Source of the DNA: Chloroflexota bacterium
Lineage (GTDB): Bacteria > Chloroflexota > Anaerolineae > Anaerolineales > Villigracilaceae
Assembly: GCA_020217065.1 (NCBI GenBank)
Contig: JAIWOB010000102.1
Location: forward strand, 1 to 10,000
Direction of reading: 5' to 3'
DNA length: 10,000 nucleotides
Made by a program: the position numbers and the translations under genes. Under the pieces are notes generated by a model that was given only the letters and a program-made list of their open reading frames with translations, was not told the origin of the DNA and searched no databases. This document shows positions 1 to 7,477 of this stretch, piece by piece (position 1 is the stretch's first letter; the number at the start of each line of letters is the position of its first letter).

Positions 1-3000
1 GATGGATTTTGTAATCGCCAGTCCCGCCCGCACGCGCTGGATGCGCTGGTCAAGGTTGTAGAGCGTAATGGTTTGCTCAAGGTCTTTCCGCAGCAGAATG
101 GGCAGATTGTTTTGCGTGCTGTCTATCAATTTTTGCTGGCGCTGCAGCCCGGAAGCAAGGGCGTCAATGCGCGCCCGCAATTCCGCCTGGCGCAGCGTGT
201 GCGTCACCAGCAGGGCGGCTTGAGCGGCGAAAACTTCCGCCGTTTCGATGGTCGCTTTATCGGGTCTCAAATTGTTCGATGGGTTATCCAGGCTAATCAG
301 CCCGACCAACTGCCCCTCTGCGGTTTCAAGCGGAACCAAAAGCGCGTCGTTCGCGTTCCAAAGATTTTCGTCCGAAGCGGCAGGAAAAGCGACGCCCAGA
401 GCCGGCGGCTGGAATTCGGCTGAGACGGGCGGCGACTCTTTATTCGGAATAAAATAAGAACGGCTCAATTTGAACTCAGGCTGCATGAGTTGGCTGACGC
501 TTTGCAGGGGTTGCTTGCGCGACATCAACTCATTCAACGATTCTTGCGGAATGCCGGTGGCGGCGACGCGCCGCAGCAGACCGCTGTCGGATTCCAAAAC
601 GCTGATTAAGACGACGCGGAAAGGGGTGGAATCGCGAATGCCGCGCGCGATAACCTGTAAAGCCTGCTCAAGCGGCTGGTCGTGACCGAGGTCGTAACTG
701 ACGTCCGCCAGGCGGGTGAGCGCCTCCGCGCGGCGGCGCATTAACTCGGCGCGCCTCTTCTCCGATTGATAGCGCTGCGCGTTGTTCAGGGCAATGCCGG
801 CGTAAGCCGCCAAGCTTTGAATCATTTCCGCCGCTTGCGGCTGGAAAAAACCCGCGCGCGAAGAATGAAGACTGATTAAGCCGAGGGCGCGCGCCTGATA
901 GGGTATCGGCGCAATCAGTGCCGAGCGCGTTTCTGCGTGTGAAGGTGGAATTTCGTTAGGCGGCAGGTCGTCGAGGATGCGCGGCTCACGGCTTGCCAAC
1001 ACTTCCTGTTCAACGGGGGAAATTTCGTTATCTTTTCCGCAGCCGACGCTCATTTCAACCATCAGATTTTTGTCGCCGCCCTCTTGTTCGAAAGCCAGAA
1101 CCGAGCAGCAGTCGGCGCGGGTCAGGCGGAGCGCTTCGTCATGCGCAATCTTGAGCAGGTGTCTCACGTCGAGGGACGCGCCCAATTCGCGGTTGATGCG
1201 CGTCAGGCTGGAAAGCCAGTCCACCCGCTGCCGCAGGGAAAGGTCGGTCTGCCCGCGTAATTCGGTGGTCTCAATGGCGGAAGCGAGCTGCCCCGCCGCT
1301 GTGGCGACAATCTGCAGGTCGTAGGCGTTGAAATGGTCCGACTTGCGGCTTCCCAGCATCAATTCGCCAATGCTTTTCTCGCGCGCCACCAGCGGAACCA
1401 CAATGGCAGATTCAATCTGCAAAGAGGTAATCAGCGGGCGGTAAACCGCCAGCACGCGGCGGTCGGCGCTGAGCCGCCCGGAGAGGAAAGGCGTTTGACT
1501 GCCGGAGACCGTGTAGGGATAAACCGGGTCGTTGATGAATATTTCGATGAAGGAAGCGCCGAGTTCTTCTGGAACGCCGTAGGCGGACTCGCGGTTGAGA
1601 AGCAATTCGCCGCGAGTTTCATCCAAAAGGAAGATTGCCGCCGAATCCGCCTGAAACAAACCCGCCAATTCCTGCACCGAATACTTTAAAATTTCATCCA
1701 GAGTGGCGGAAGAGCCGGCAAGGTTGGTGATGCGGCGCAGCGCGTTCGAACGCTGGGCGCGGGCGCGGGCTTGCTGAATGAGCAAAATATTTTCGATGAT
1801 GGCGGCAGCCTGAGCCGCCACAATGTTCATCAGGCGCAACTCTTCAAAAGTGAAAGGCGCCGCGCCGCCCAAGTGATGCCCCACTTGAAGATAGCCCAAC
1901 ATGCGCCCCGAAGATAATAACGGAGCGAGGGCGGTGTCGCGCAGGCTGGCAGCCATGGCAATATCGGAAAGCCCAAGCATTCCCCAAGTCTCGTCGGTGG
2001 AGGCGTTTTGGGCAACGACAGGCTCGTGGGTATTGATGACCTTTTCAGCGAGGCTGTTCTCGGCGACAGTGACGCGGTAAATTTGTACGAAATGCGGCGG
2101 CAGTCCGCGGAAAGGAATTTTGCCCTCAAGCGTGCGCTTTTCTTCATCGTAGAGCAAAAAGCCGACGATTTCGGCTGAAAACAAGGGCGACACGCTCTCG
2201 ACCAGCCGGGCGAAGAGTTGGTCCATATCGCGGATTGCGCCAAGCGCCTGATTCAATTTCGCCAGCGCCTCCAGTTCAGAGGCGCGTTTTTGTTCGTTTT
2301 CATAAAGAACGGCGTTCCGAAGAGCGACCGCCGCCTGCCCGGAAATTAACGTCAGGATTTCCAGGTCATGCGTTCCGAAGGAATTGTCGCTGGTTTGTCC
2401 AGCCTGAAGAACGCCCACCAGTTTTCCGCCAACCGTCAGCGGAACGCCCAGGTAGGATTGGAGGGGGAACATCAGGTCTTCGTTTGCGATAAATTCAGGC
2501 TGAGAGCGGATGTCCGCCACAAGAAGAGGGGAGCCGCTCTCCGCCAGACGTTCCGCCAGCCTGCCAAATTGAGAAAGGGAAGCCTGCGTGACGACGGCAG
2601 AGCCGGTTTCGGAAGGCTGAAAACGATAAGGAAGAAAGGTTTTCTCGGCGGCGTTCCAAAGGCTTAATTCAAGCAAGTCGGAGGAAACCAGGCGGTTGAC
2701 GTTTTCCAAAACCGCTTGCAGGATGGATTGCAAGCCAAATTGCAAGGAAAGCCCGCGATTGAATTCCGTAACAATACTCAGGATTTCCCCCGCCGAACCG
2801 TTTCCTTGTTCAAACGCGGGAGAAAAATCCCTGCCGCGCAAAGCAAGCGCAATAATAGGGTATGGACCCGGTATCGAAAAAGAAGAGATTTCCACCAGCC
2901 TTCCGCCAATGGAAACCCTTTTGCGCCCCGGCGAAGCGCACAAATCGAGGAATTCTTCCGATGGACGAGCGCGCCGCGCCAGGCGTTCCAAGTCGCACGC

Positions 3001-3237
3001 CTCGTCGTCGCGCAGGTCGAAATAATTCCGCGCCAGCGGGCTGATATATTCGACCCTGCCGCCAGGCTGGAGAATCACAACAGCGTCTTCGGGAATAGGA
3101 GAGTTGGACGGATGAAAAGCGCTGAGCTCCGCCTGCGCCGCAGAAGGCGGACGCGGAGATACCCGCAGCGCCGCCCAAACCAGCAGCATGAACGCTAGTC
3201 CGGCGATAAACAGGCCGATGCCCAACCCAAGAAACAT
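1..3237 (-). CDS. Membrane-anchored PAS + five-GAF sensor protein (C-terminus outside window)
   Basis: The frame is open from an ATG at 3237 to the window edge, 1079 codons without a stop, so the gene is partial at its 3' end. Residues 2-24 form one hydrophobic helix (MFLGLGIGLFIAGLAFMLLV), probably an N-terminal membrane anchor. Residues about 50-120 look like a small PAS domain (DAVVILQPGGRVEYISPLA). Five GAF-like units follow at about 168-312, 327-490, 500-657, 677-820 and 841-1015; typical core strands are SYLGVPLTVGGKLVGVLQA in the first and LVPLETAEGQLVGLISLDN in the fifth. Helical, charged linkers separate them, and a coiled-coil-like stretch follows at 1016-1079. GAF and PAS domains sense small ligands or mediate dimerisation. 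No histidine-kinase, cyclase or phosphatase output domain is visible, so the output must lie beyond the edge or be absent. A GGGGTG ribosome site lies 8 bases before the ATG, and the gene starts 15 bp after the response-regulator stop, which suggests co-transcription and a signalling partnership. Domain calls are by eye; individual boundaries are approximate. Confidence 0.9.
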   Translation of the reverse strand, partial: MFLGLGIGLFIAGLAFMLLVWAALRVSPRPPSAAQAELSAFHPSNSPIPEDAVVILQPGGRVEYISPLARNYFDLRDDEACDLERLARRARPSEEFLDLCASPGRKRVSIGGRLVEISSFSIPGPYPIIALALRGRDFSPAFEQGNGSAGEILSIVTEFNRGLSLQFGLQSILQAVLENVNRLVSSDLLELSLWNAAEKTFLPYRFQPSETGSAVVTQASLSQFGRLAERLAESGSPLLVADIRSQPEFIANEDLMFPLQSYLGVPLTVGGKLVGVLQAGQTSDNSFGTHDLEILTLISGQAAVALRNAVLYENEQKRASELEALAKLNQALGAIRDMDQLFARLVESVSPLFSAEIVGFLLYDEEKRTLEGKIPFRGLPPHFVQIYRVTVAENSLAEKVINTHEPVVAQNASTDETWGMLGLSDIAMAASLRDTALAPLLSSGRMLGYLQVGHHLGGAAPFTFEELRLMNIVAAQAAAIIENILLIQQARARAQRSNALRRITNLAGSSATLDEILKYSVQELAGLFQADSAAIFLLDETRGELLLNRESAYGVPEELGASFIEIFINDPVYPYTVSGSQTPFLSGRLSADRRVLAVYRPLITSLQIESAIVVPLVAREKSIGELMLGSRKSDHFNAYDLQIVATAAGQLASAIETTELRGQTDLSLRQRVDWLSSLTRINRELGASLDVRHLLKIAHDEALRLTRADCCSVLAFEQEGGDKNLMVEMSVGCGKDNEISPVEQEVLASREPRILDDLPPNEIPPSHAETRSALIAPIPYQARALGLISLHSSRAGFFQPQAAEMIQSLAAYAGIALNNAQRYQSEKRRAELMRRRAEALTRLADVSYDLGHDQPLEQALQVIARGIRDSTPFRVVLISVLESDSGLLRRVAATGIPQESLNELMSRKQPLQSVSQLMQPEFKLSRSYFIPNKESPPVSAEFQPPALGVAFPAASDENLWNANDALLVPLETAEGQLVGLISLDNPSNNLRPDKATIETAEVFAAQAALLVTHTLRQAELRARIDALASGLQRQQKLIDSTQNNLPILLRKDLEQTITLYNLDQRIQRVRAGLAITKSI

Positions 3238-3252
3238 GGAAAATTCACCCCA

Positions 3253-4158
3253 TCAGGCGGCGGAAGGCGCCGTCGAATCCTGCCGCCGCGCCTCAGCGGC
3301 AAGTTCGGTAATTTCGCGAATATCCGCAAAGGATTGAAGGCTGGGAGAAACCAACCCGGCGGAAAGGTACATAAATCCGACTTTTTCGAATCCGCCTTCG
3401 TTTTTCGGAACTTGAATAAAGCCCTGCTGGCGGTCTATGAAATTGTAGTGGCTTTGCACCTCGTTGGAAAAACGCTCCTTGAGCCTTTGGCGAATTTTGG
3501 GCGCGGCTTCTTCGGTGGTGATGATGATGAAATTATCGCCGCCGGCGTGCCCGATGAAATCGCTGGTCGTCCCCAATTCGTCCACCACCTCGCCAATCAT
3601 CATCGCGGCAAAGCGAACCACGTCGTCTCCGGCTACAAAGCCATACACGTCTTTGAACGCCTCAAAATTATTCATCCGCACGTCCAGCAGCGCCCAGCCT
3701 TTTTCACGAATAATGCGGCGCAGTTGTTCTTCAATCAGCCGCCCGGCGGGAAGTCCGGAACGCGGGTCGGTCAGGCTTTCGCGCTCCGAGCGGCGAATGG
3801 CTCCCTGGACGCGTAATTTCAATTCTTCGATATCGAAAGGCTTGGTAATGTAATCGTCGGCGCCCAGTTCGAGCCCCTGCAATTTATCGCTGCGCTCGTC
3901 TTTTTGCGTCAAAAAGATGACCGGGATATGACTGGTGCGCGTGTTGGTGCGCAGCGTGCGGCAGACTTCGTAGCCGTCAATATCGGGCAGCATGATGTCC
4001 AGCACGATGAGATGCGGCAGCACCTGCTTTGTTTTTTCGAGCGCATCGCGTCCGCGATTGGCGACGTCTACTTCATATTGCAGGCTGGTGAAGTAGATTT
4101 TAAGCATATTGGCAATGTCAATATCGTCTTCCACTACCAAAAGCCGGGCGTTTCCCAT
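3253..4158 (-). CDS. Response regulator with degenerate GGDEF output domain
   Basis: This 301-residue protein starts at the ATG at 4158, chosen because AGGAGG lies 5 bases upstream and the receiver fold begins at once (MGNARLLVVEDDIDI). Receiver domain, residues 4-122: acidic pair D11/D12, phosphoacceptor D54 in VLDIMLPDIDG, T84 and K106 in ITKPFD. Residues about 128-280 have the layout of a GGDEF domain (LTDPRSGLPAGRLIEEQL, then GWALLDVRMNNFEAFKDVYG), but the signature reads GGDNF at 206-210, replacing the metal-binding glutamate with asparagine. The usual upstream inhibitory-site RxxD reads TTSD. Known diguanylate cyclases need the signature acidic residues, so catalysis is probably lost and the domain may act as a nucleotide or protein-binding output; this is inference. 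The gene starts 13 bp after the reductase-like gene and ends 15 bp before the GAF sensor gene, which may be its partner. The receiver call is very secure, the degenerate GGDEF call fairly secure. Confidence 0.95.
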   Translation of the reverse strand: MGNARLLVVEDDIDIANMLKIYFTSLQYEVDVANRGRDALEKTKQVLPHLIVLDIMLPDIDGYEVCRTLRTNTRTSHIPVIFLTQKDERSDKLQGLELGADDYITKPFDIEELKLRVQGAIRRSERESLTDPRSGLPAGRLIEEQLRRIIREKGWALLDVRMNNFEAFKDVYGFVAGDDVVRFAAMMIGEVVDELGTTSDFIGHAGGDNFIIITTEEAAPKIRQRLKERFSNEVQSHYNFIDRQQGFIQVPKNEGGFEKVGFMYLSAGLVSPSLQSFADIREITELAAEARRQDSTAPSAA

Positions 4159-4163
4159 GTAAG

Positions 4164-4169
4164 CCTCCT
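4164..4169 (-). promoter_or_regulatory. Strong ribosome binding site of the response regulator
   Basis: The minus strand reads AGGAGG, 5 bases before the ATG at 4158. It decides the start: an upstream in-frame start at 4245 would overlap the preceding gene by about 74 bases and add 29 basic residues with no receiver-domain character. The site lies in the 13-bp gap after the stop of the preceding gene, so translation of the two may be coupled. Confidence 0.9.
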
Positions 4170-4171
4170 TT

Positions 4172-5275
4172 TTATGCGCGCGACAGCCCTCTGCGGGCGT
4201 TCTTTCGAACGATTTCGATTTGTTCCTGCGTGACTTCGCGTTCAAACGAGCGGAAGCCGCTCATGCGAAATCCGTGTCGTTCCGCGATAGCGGTGATTTC
4301 CCTGACGCGCTCCAACGTAATATCCTTGCCGACAGTGTAATCTTCAAAACGACCCTCCAGCGTCAAAGCGATGGTTTCCGCCATGCAGGCGTACGCTTTG
4401 CCTTCCGGAAAGCCAAAATCGAAGTTAAAGTTGACCGGTCCCGGCACGTCCACCATGCCGCCGTCAATGACTAATATATCATCTCTCGCAGCCGCCACCA
4501 TTGCAGAAACATCGCGGGGGCGGGCAACATCGCAGACCACGCTTCCAGCCTGGAGATATTGCGGGCGGATAACGTCATGAATGGAACTGGTGACGGTCAG
4601 AATTAATTGCGCGTCCTTCAACATTTCCATGCTTGAGCCGACGACCAGTTCGCTGCGGGCGCGAACGGCGCGGTCGGGCGTTGAAAGTCGTTCGCGCAAG
4701 CGGGCAAGTTTGTTTTCGTCGCGGGCAATCAGCAAAAGGCGCGCCGCCTCGCCCGCCAACAACTCGGCGCAAACGCGCCCGATGGCTCCCGTTGCGCCGA
4801 CCACCGCCACAGTGGCTTCTTCAAGTCGAATCTCCATCGCCCGCGCCGCGTCGCGGATGGCTTGAACCGCCATGGCGACGGTAAACGAATCGCCGGTAGT
4901 GACGGGAATATCCAGCGCCTTTGCGATGGTCAATCCCGCGTCGCCGACGACGGAAGTGAAAGCGCCGAGACCGAGAATATCGGCTCCCAGACGTTCCGCC
5001 ATACGCCCGGTTTGAATAATTTTACGATAGACGGCGTTGACAGGCAACTCCATCATGCGGCGCGGCGTGTACGGGCAGGCGATAAACCAGCCTTTGACAA
5101 CCTTGCCAGTCGCCGCCGAGGTGACGCCCTCGATTTCCGAAATATAAACCGGCGGGAAAAAGGTCGAAAAAAAATCAATTTGTCTTTCGTTTAGGATGCG
5201 TCCCAGAAAGGGAAACTTTCGGCTGACATCTCGCTTGGGGTCAATGGGGTGAATGATGAACGCGAAACTATCCAT
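4172..5275 (-). CDS. Acyl-ACP reductase (AAR)-like NAD(P)-dependent dehydrogenase
   Basis: This 367-residue protein resembles cyanobacterial long-chain acyl-ACP reductase (the COG5322 dehydrogenase group), which reduces fatty acyl-ACP to a fatty aldehyde with NADPH. Supporting motifs recalled from that family: VTSATG-like segment at 51-57 (VTSAATG), LGLGAFTSVVGD at 101-112, TTGDSFTVA at 126-134, a Rossmann glycine motif VVGATGAIG at 158-166, LLLIARDENKL at 180-190, VIDGGMVDVPG at 269-279, and Cys297 in AYACMAET, which aligns with the acylated catalytic cysteine of the Synechococcus enzyme (FACFAES). The protein is somewhat longer than cyanobacterial AAR (about 340 residues), with a basic C-terminal extension of about 30 residues after HGFRM. 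Its ATG follows the beta-helix gene stop by only 3 bp, with a weak ribosome site inside that gene, so translational coupling is likely. No aldehyde-deformylating oxygenase is in the window, so an alkane product is not supported. Automated tools may call it shikimate dehydrogenase; the substrate is unproven. Confidence 0.85.
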   Translation of the reverse strand: MDSFAFIIHPIDPKRDVSRKFPFLGRILNERQIDFFSTFFPPVYISEIEGVTSAATGKVVKGWFIACPYTPRRMMELPVNAVYRKIIQTGRMAERLGADILGLGAFTSVVGDAGLTIAKALDIPVTTGDSFTVAMAVQAIRDAARAMEIRLEEATVAVVGATGAIGRVCAELLAGEAARLLLIARDENKLARLRERLSTPDRAVRARSELVVGSSMEMLKDAQLILTVTSSIHDVIRPQYLQAGSVVCDVARPRDVSAMVAAARDDILVIDGGMVDVPGPVNFNFDFGFPEGKAYACMAETIALTLEGRFEDYTVGKDITLERVREITAIAERHGFRMSGFRSFEREVTQEQIEIVRKNARRGLSRA

Positions 5276-5278
5276 GTT

Positions 5279-6556
5279 TTACCACGATTCTGATACGCCT
5301 CTTTCATGTTTATGATACAACACTTGATGCAGTTCGGAAAATTTGAGATGGTGATGGTCGCTTTCTTCAAAGGTCACGTCGCGTTCAATCACGCGCCGTT
5401 CCTTCGAAGCCGCCAATACGACGTCCGATTCAATGGTGCGGGCGGGATAAACTATCATGCCGGAGCCGATGCGGCAATTATGCCCGACGCAGCCGCCCAG
5501 CACCGGACGGTTTGAAATGCCCAGCCTGCCGTTCCCGTCGCGAGCGCGGATGGGAGCGGGAATCAGGTTGTAATCGGTCCAGGTGGAACCGGCGCCAATG
5601 AAAGTGCGCTTGCCGATAACGCACATTTGCAGACAGGTATTCTGCGCCACCATGCTTCCTTCCATGATGGTCGTCATGAAGAGCGAGGCGCGAAAGGGCA
5701 AAAACGCGCCGTCGCCGACGACCGAAAGCATCACCTGGCATCCCTGCGAGACGTTGACATGGCTGCCGATGATGGAATTGTCTATGACGGCGCCGGCGTT
5801 GATGGTTACGTTATCGCCGATAATAGTGGGTCCATGAATGACGGCGCTTGGGTCAATCACGCAGTTTTTACCGACTTTGACCAGTTCCGAACATTCCAGC
5901 ACCTGCCTGCCTTCATAGATTGCCTTACCGATAATTTTCATCTTGAAGGCAAGGTCGCTGTTCAGGCGTTTTTCAAAACGGGCGCCGCGCGCAAATTGAC
6001 CGAACACCGTATCGGCGATGAAGATGTGCGCCCAGGAATCGATTGCCAACAAAGCGCGCAGGGGAACTTGAAAGACAAGGTCTCCGCTTTTATCCGCCAT
6101 GTAGGTGGGGATATGATAGTAGCCAATTTCCCGCGCCTCCAAATCAATCACCAGCGGTTGAACGTCGGCGACGGGACCGTTGGGGTAATACCACAAGTCG
6201 GCAAGATAGAGGCTGCCAGCGGGAGTGTAGGAAGTGGAAAGCGGCAGGGCGTGTTCGCGGAAGGCGGGGTCTTCAGCGCGAAAAGCGGCGCGCACGGGCT
6301 TCTTCCCGCGCACGGCTTGTTCCATAAACGCCTCGATATAATCCTTGTCGAAAAACAGGTTGTCGCGATAAACAATGGTCGGTTCGCGGATTGGCTGCAA
6401 ACGCTCTCCCTGTTTCAATTCCCGTTCATGCGTGACATAAGGAGCGAGCAGGTCGCGCTGGCGCAGCCAAAGCGGCTCGTTTTGAATTCGCAATTCACGC
6501 GCCGGCTCGCAAAACGGCATGACGGGATTGGGCGCATGCAAAATGATTTTCATCAT
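5279..6556 (-). CDS. Left-handed beta-helix (hexapeptide-repeat) protein, GlmU-like architecture
   Basis: This protein has 425 residues. Residues about 224-385 carry imperfect hexapeptide repeats of a left-handed beta-helix (VGKNCVIDPSAVIHGPTIIG, then IGDNVTINAGAVIDNSIIG, VIGKRTFIGAGS and VGHNCRIGSGMIVYPA), the fold of many acyltransferases and of the GlmU C-terminal domain. The N-terminal 200 residues contain PARELRI, RQRDLL and EPTIVYRDNLFF, loosely reminiscent of the divergent nucleotidyltransferase half of GlmU-like fusion proteins, but I see no clear nucleotide-binding GxG(T/S)xM motif. The C-terminus is histidine-rich (HHH at 401-403, then H410, H415 and H417), which could bind metal. 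The start is ATGATG with no convincing ribosome site; a TATAAT lies just upstream. It is followed after 3 bp by the AAR-like gene, the tightest junction in the window, so the two products probably work on one pathway. An acyl or nucleotidyl transferase acting on a sugar or lipid is possible; the exact reaction is unknown. Confidence 0.87.
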   Translation of the reverse strand: MMKIILHAPNPVMPFCEPARELRIQNEPLWLRQRDLLAPYVTHERELKQGERLQPIREPTIVYRDNLFFDKDYIEAFMEQAVRGKKPVRAAFRAEDPAFREHALPLSTSYTPAGSLYLADLWYYPNGPVADVQPLVIDLEAREIGYYHIPTYMADKSGDLVFQVPLRALLAIDSWAHIFIADTVFGQFARGARFEKRLNSDLAFKMKIIGKAIYEGRQVLECSELVKVGKNCVIDPSAVIHGPTIIGDNVTINAGAVIDNSIIGSHVNVSQGCQVMLSVVGDGAFLPFRASLFMTTIMEGSMVAQNTCLQMCVIGKRTFIGAGSTWTDYNLIPAPIRARDGNGRLGISNRPVLGGCVGHNCRIGSGMIVYPARTIESDVVLAASKERRVIERDVTFEESDHHHLKFSELHQVLYHKHERGVSESW

Positions 6557-6564
6557 AATGGGCG

Positions 6565-6570
6565 ATTATA
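6565..6570 (-). promoter_or_regulatory. Possible internal -10 box for a leaderless beta-helix transcript
   Basis: The minus strand reads TATAAT, a perfect -10 hexamer, ending 8 bases before the ATG at 6556. A start of transcription 6-8 bases downstream would fall at or next to the start codon, giving an almost leaderless message; this fits the absence of a Shine-Dalgarno there. No good -35 hexamer is present at 16-18 bp spacing (the sequence around 6587-6594 reads AACGTCCA), so the call is weak. It sits in the 102-bp gap after the hydrolase gene, the largest gap within the run of seven genes. I see no rho-independent terminator in this gap. Confidence 0.35.
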
Positions 6571-6658
6571 AATCAAAGCGCGGTTTTGGACGTTCATCCT
6601 GCAGGAAAATGCAATAAATCAGATTCCGCTGTGCAGGGCAGCCGAAAGGGGGGGGCGC

Positions 6659-7456
6659 TTACAGAATAGGAATGGGCTGGTCCAGAAAAACCTTTAATTT
6701 CTGGCTGAAAACCATTGGGTCTTCGAGCATTGGAAAATGCCCCGCCTGGGGAAAACGCTCAATCACGGCATGGGGTACGCCTTCCAACAGGGGCTTCCAT
6801 TGCATGGGATGCACAATCACGTCTTTATCGCCATACATTCCCATCACAGGGACTTTAATTTGGGGAATAAGCGGGATTAAGTCGGTGCGGCGCAGGGAGG
6901 CGATGGAAAGCAGGAAAGATTCAAGGGTGGTGCGGGAAAGGTCGCGGTCCATCATATCGGGGAAGCGGGGGTCCTTGCAGATATAGGGCGAATACACCCT
7001 CATCCCCGCTCGAAAGACGCCCATCATGTTGAAGAGCATAAAGGCGATTGGTCGGTAGCCCGCAAGTTTCAGGAGCGGCGCAAGCGAAGAACCGATGATG
7101 GGCGAACCGACGACGACGACCTTGCTGACCCGCTCCGGATATTGAATCGCAACCGAGAGACTGACCGTCCCCCCCATGCTATGACCGACCAGCGGGGCGC
7201 GCGCAATCCCCAATTGTTCCATGAACTGGTTAACGAGGCTGACAAAATCGGAAACGGCGTAGGTGTCGCGTTTTTTGCCCGACTCGCCAAATCCCCAAAA
7301 ATCCAGCGCATAGGTGCGGTAGAAAGCGCCCAGGTAGCCCATCGTCTCCTGCCACAGCCCCCACGAGCCAAGCCAGCCGTGCAAGAGGATGACCGGACGC
7401 CCGCGTCCGTAAACTTCATAATGAACAATTCCCTGGTCGGTTGTAATCGAAGACAC
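6659..7456 (-). CDS. Alpha/beta-fold hydrolase
   Basis: This 265-residue protein, about the usual length of the family, shows the complete alpha/beta hydrolase signature: oxyanion-hole segment VILLHGWLGSWGLW (22-35), LDFWGFGESG (51-60), nucleophile elbow GHSMGG with Ser93, acid in MYGDKDVIVHP (Asp212 or Asp210), and catalytic His240 in FPQAGHFPMLEDP. The segment between about 125 and 190 forms the hydrophobic cap expected to set substrate preference. It has no signal peptide, so it is cytoplasmic. The start is GTG at 7456, directly before the first beta strand; a GGAAGGG about 12 bases upstream is a distant ribosome site. It begins 21 bp after the small-GTPase stop, so it is in the same operon. 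Such enzymes cleave esters, thioesters or C-C bonds; the substrate cannot be read from the sequence. A lipid or acyl thioester substrate would suit the downstream AAR-like gene, but that is speculation. Confidence 0.93.
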   Translation of the reverse strand: MSSITTDQGIVHYEVYGRGRPVILLHGWLGSWGLWQETMGYLGAFYRTYALDFWGFGESGKKRDTYAVSDFVSLVNQFMEQLGIARAPLVGHSMGGTVSLSVAIQYPERVSKVVVVGSPIIGSSLAPLLKLAGYRPIAFMLFNMMGVFRAGMRVYSPYICKDPRFPDMMDRDLSRTTLESFLLSIASLRRTDLIPLIPQIKVPVMGMYGDKDVIVHPMQWKPLLEGVPHAVIERFPQAGHFPMLEDPMVFSQKLKVFLDQPIPIL

Positions 7457-7477
7457 GGCAAAATACGAGCCCTTCCC

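Noticed and set aside
2810..3178. Minus-strand 122-codon open frame inside the GAF sensor gene
   Set aside because: It is in a different frame from the 1079-codon sensor frame, which carries the PAS-like and membrane segments over the same bases.
4159..4245. A longer, 330-residue version of the response regulator
   Set aside because: The extra 29 residues overlap the preceding gene and have no receiver homology, while the ATG at 4158 has AGGAGG at ideal spacing.
4172..5275. Alkane biosynthesis pair (AAR with aldehyde-deformylating oxygenase)
   Set aside because: No protein in the window resembles the ferritin-like oxygenase, so only the aldehyde-forming half can be proposed.
5627..6571. A 314-codon open frame on the plus strand
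   Set aside because: It lies antisense to the beta-helix gene, whose repeats and family resemblance are clear; the plus-strand translation has no recognisable domain and is a by-product of codon composition.
6648..6655. Run of eight G (plus strand) as a phase-variable tract
   Set aside because: It lies 3 bases after the hydrolase stop codon, in non-coding DNA, so slippage would not switch any reading frame; an effect on the downstream transcript is not suggested by anything else.
6557..6658. Terminator between the hydrolase and beta-helix genes
   Set aside because: Only a 4-bp GCTG/CAGC stem can be formed and no T-run follows on the minus strand.
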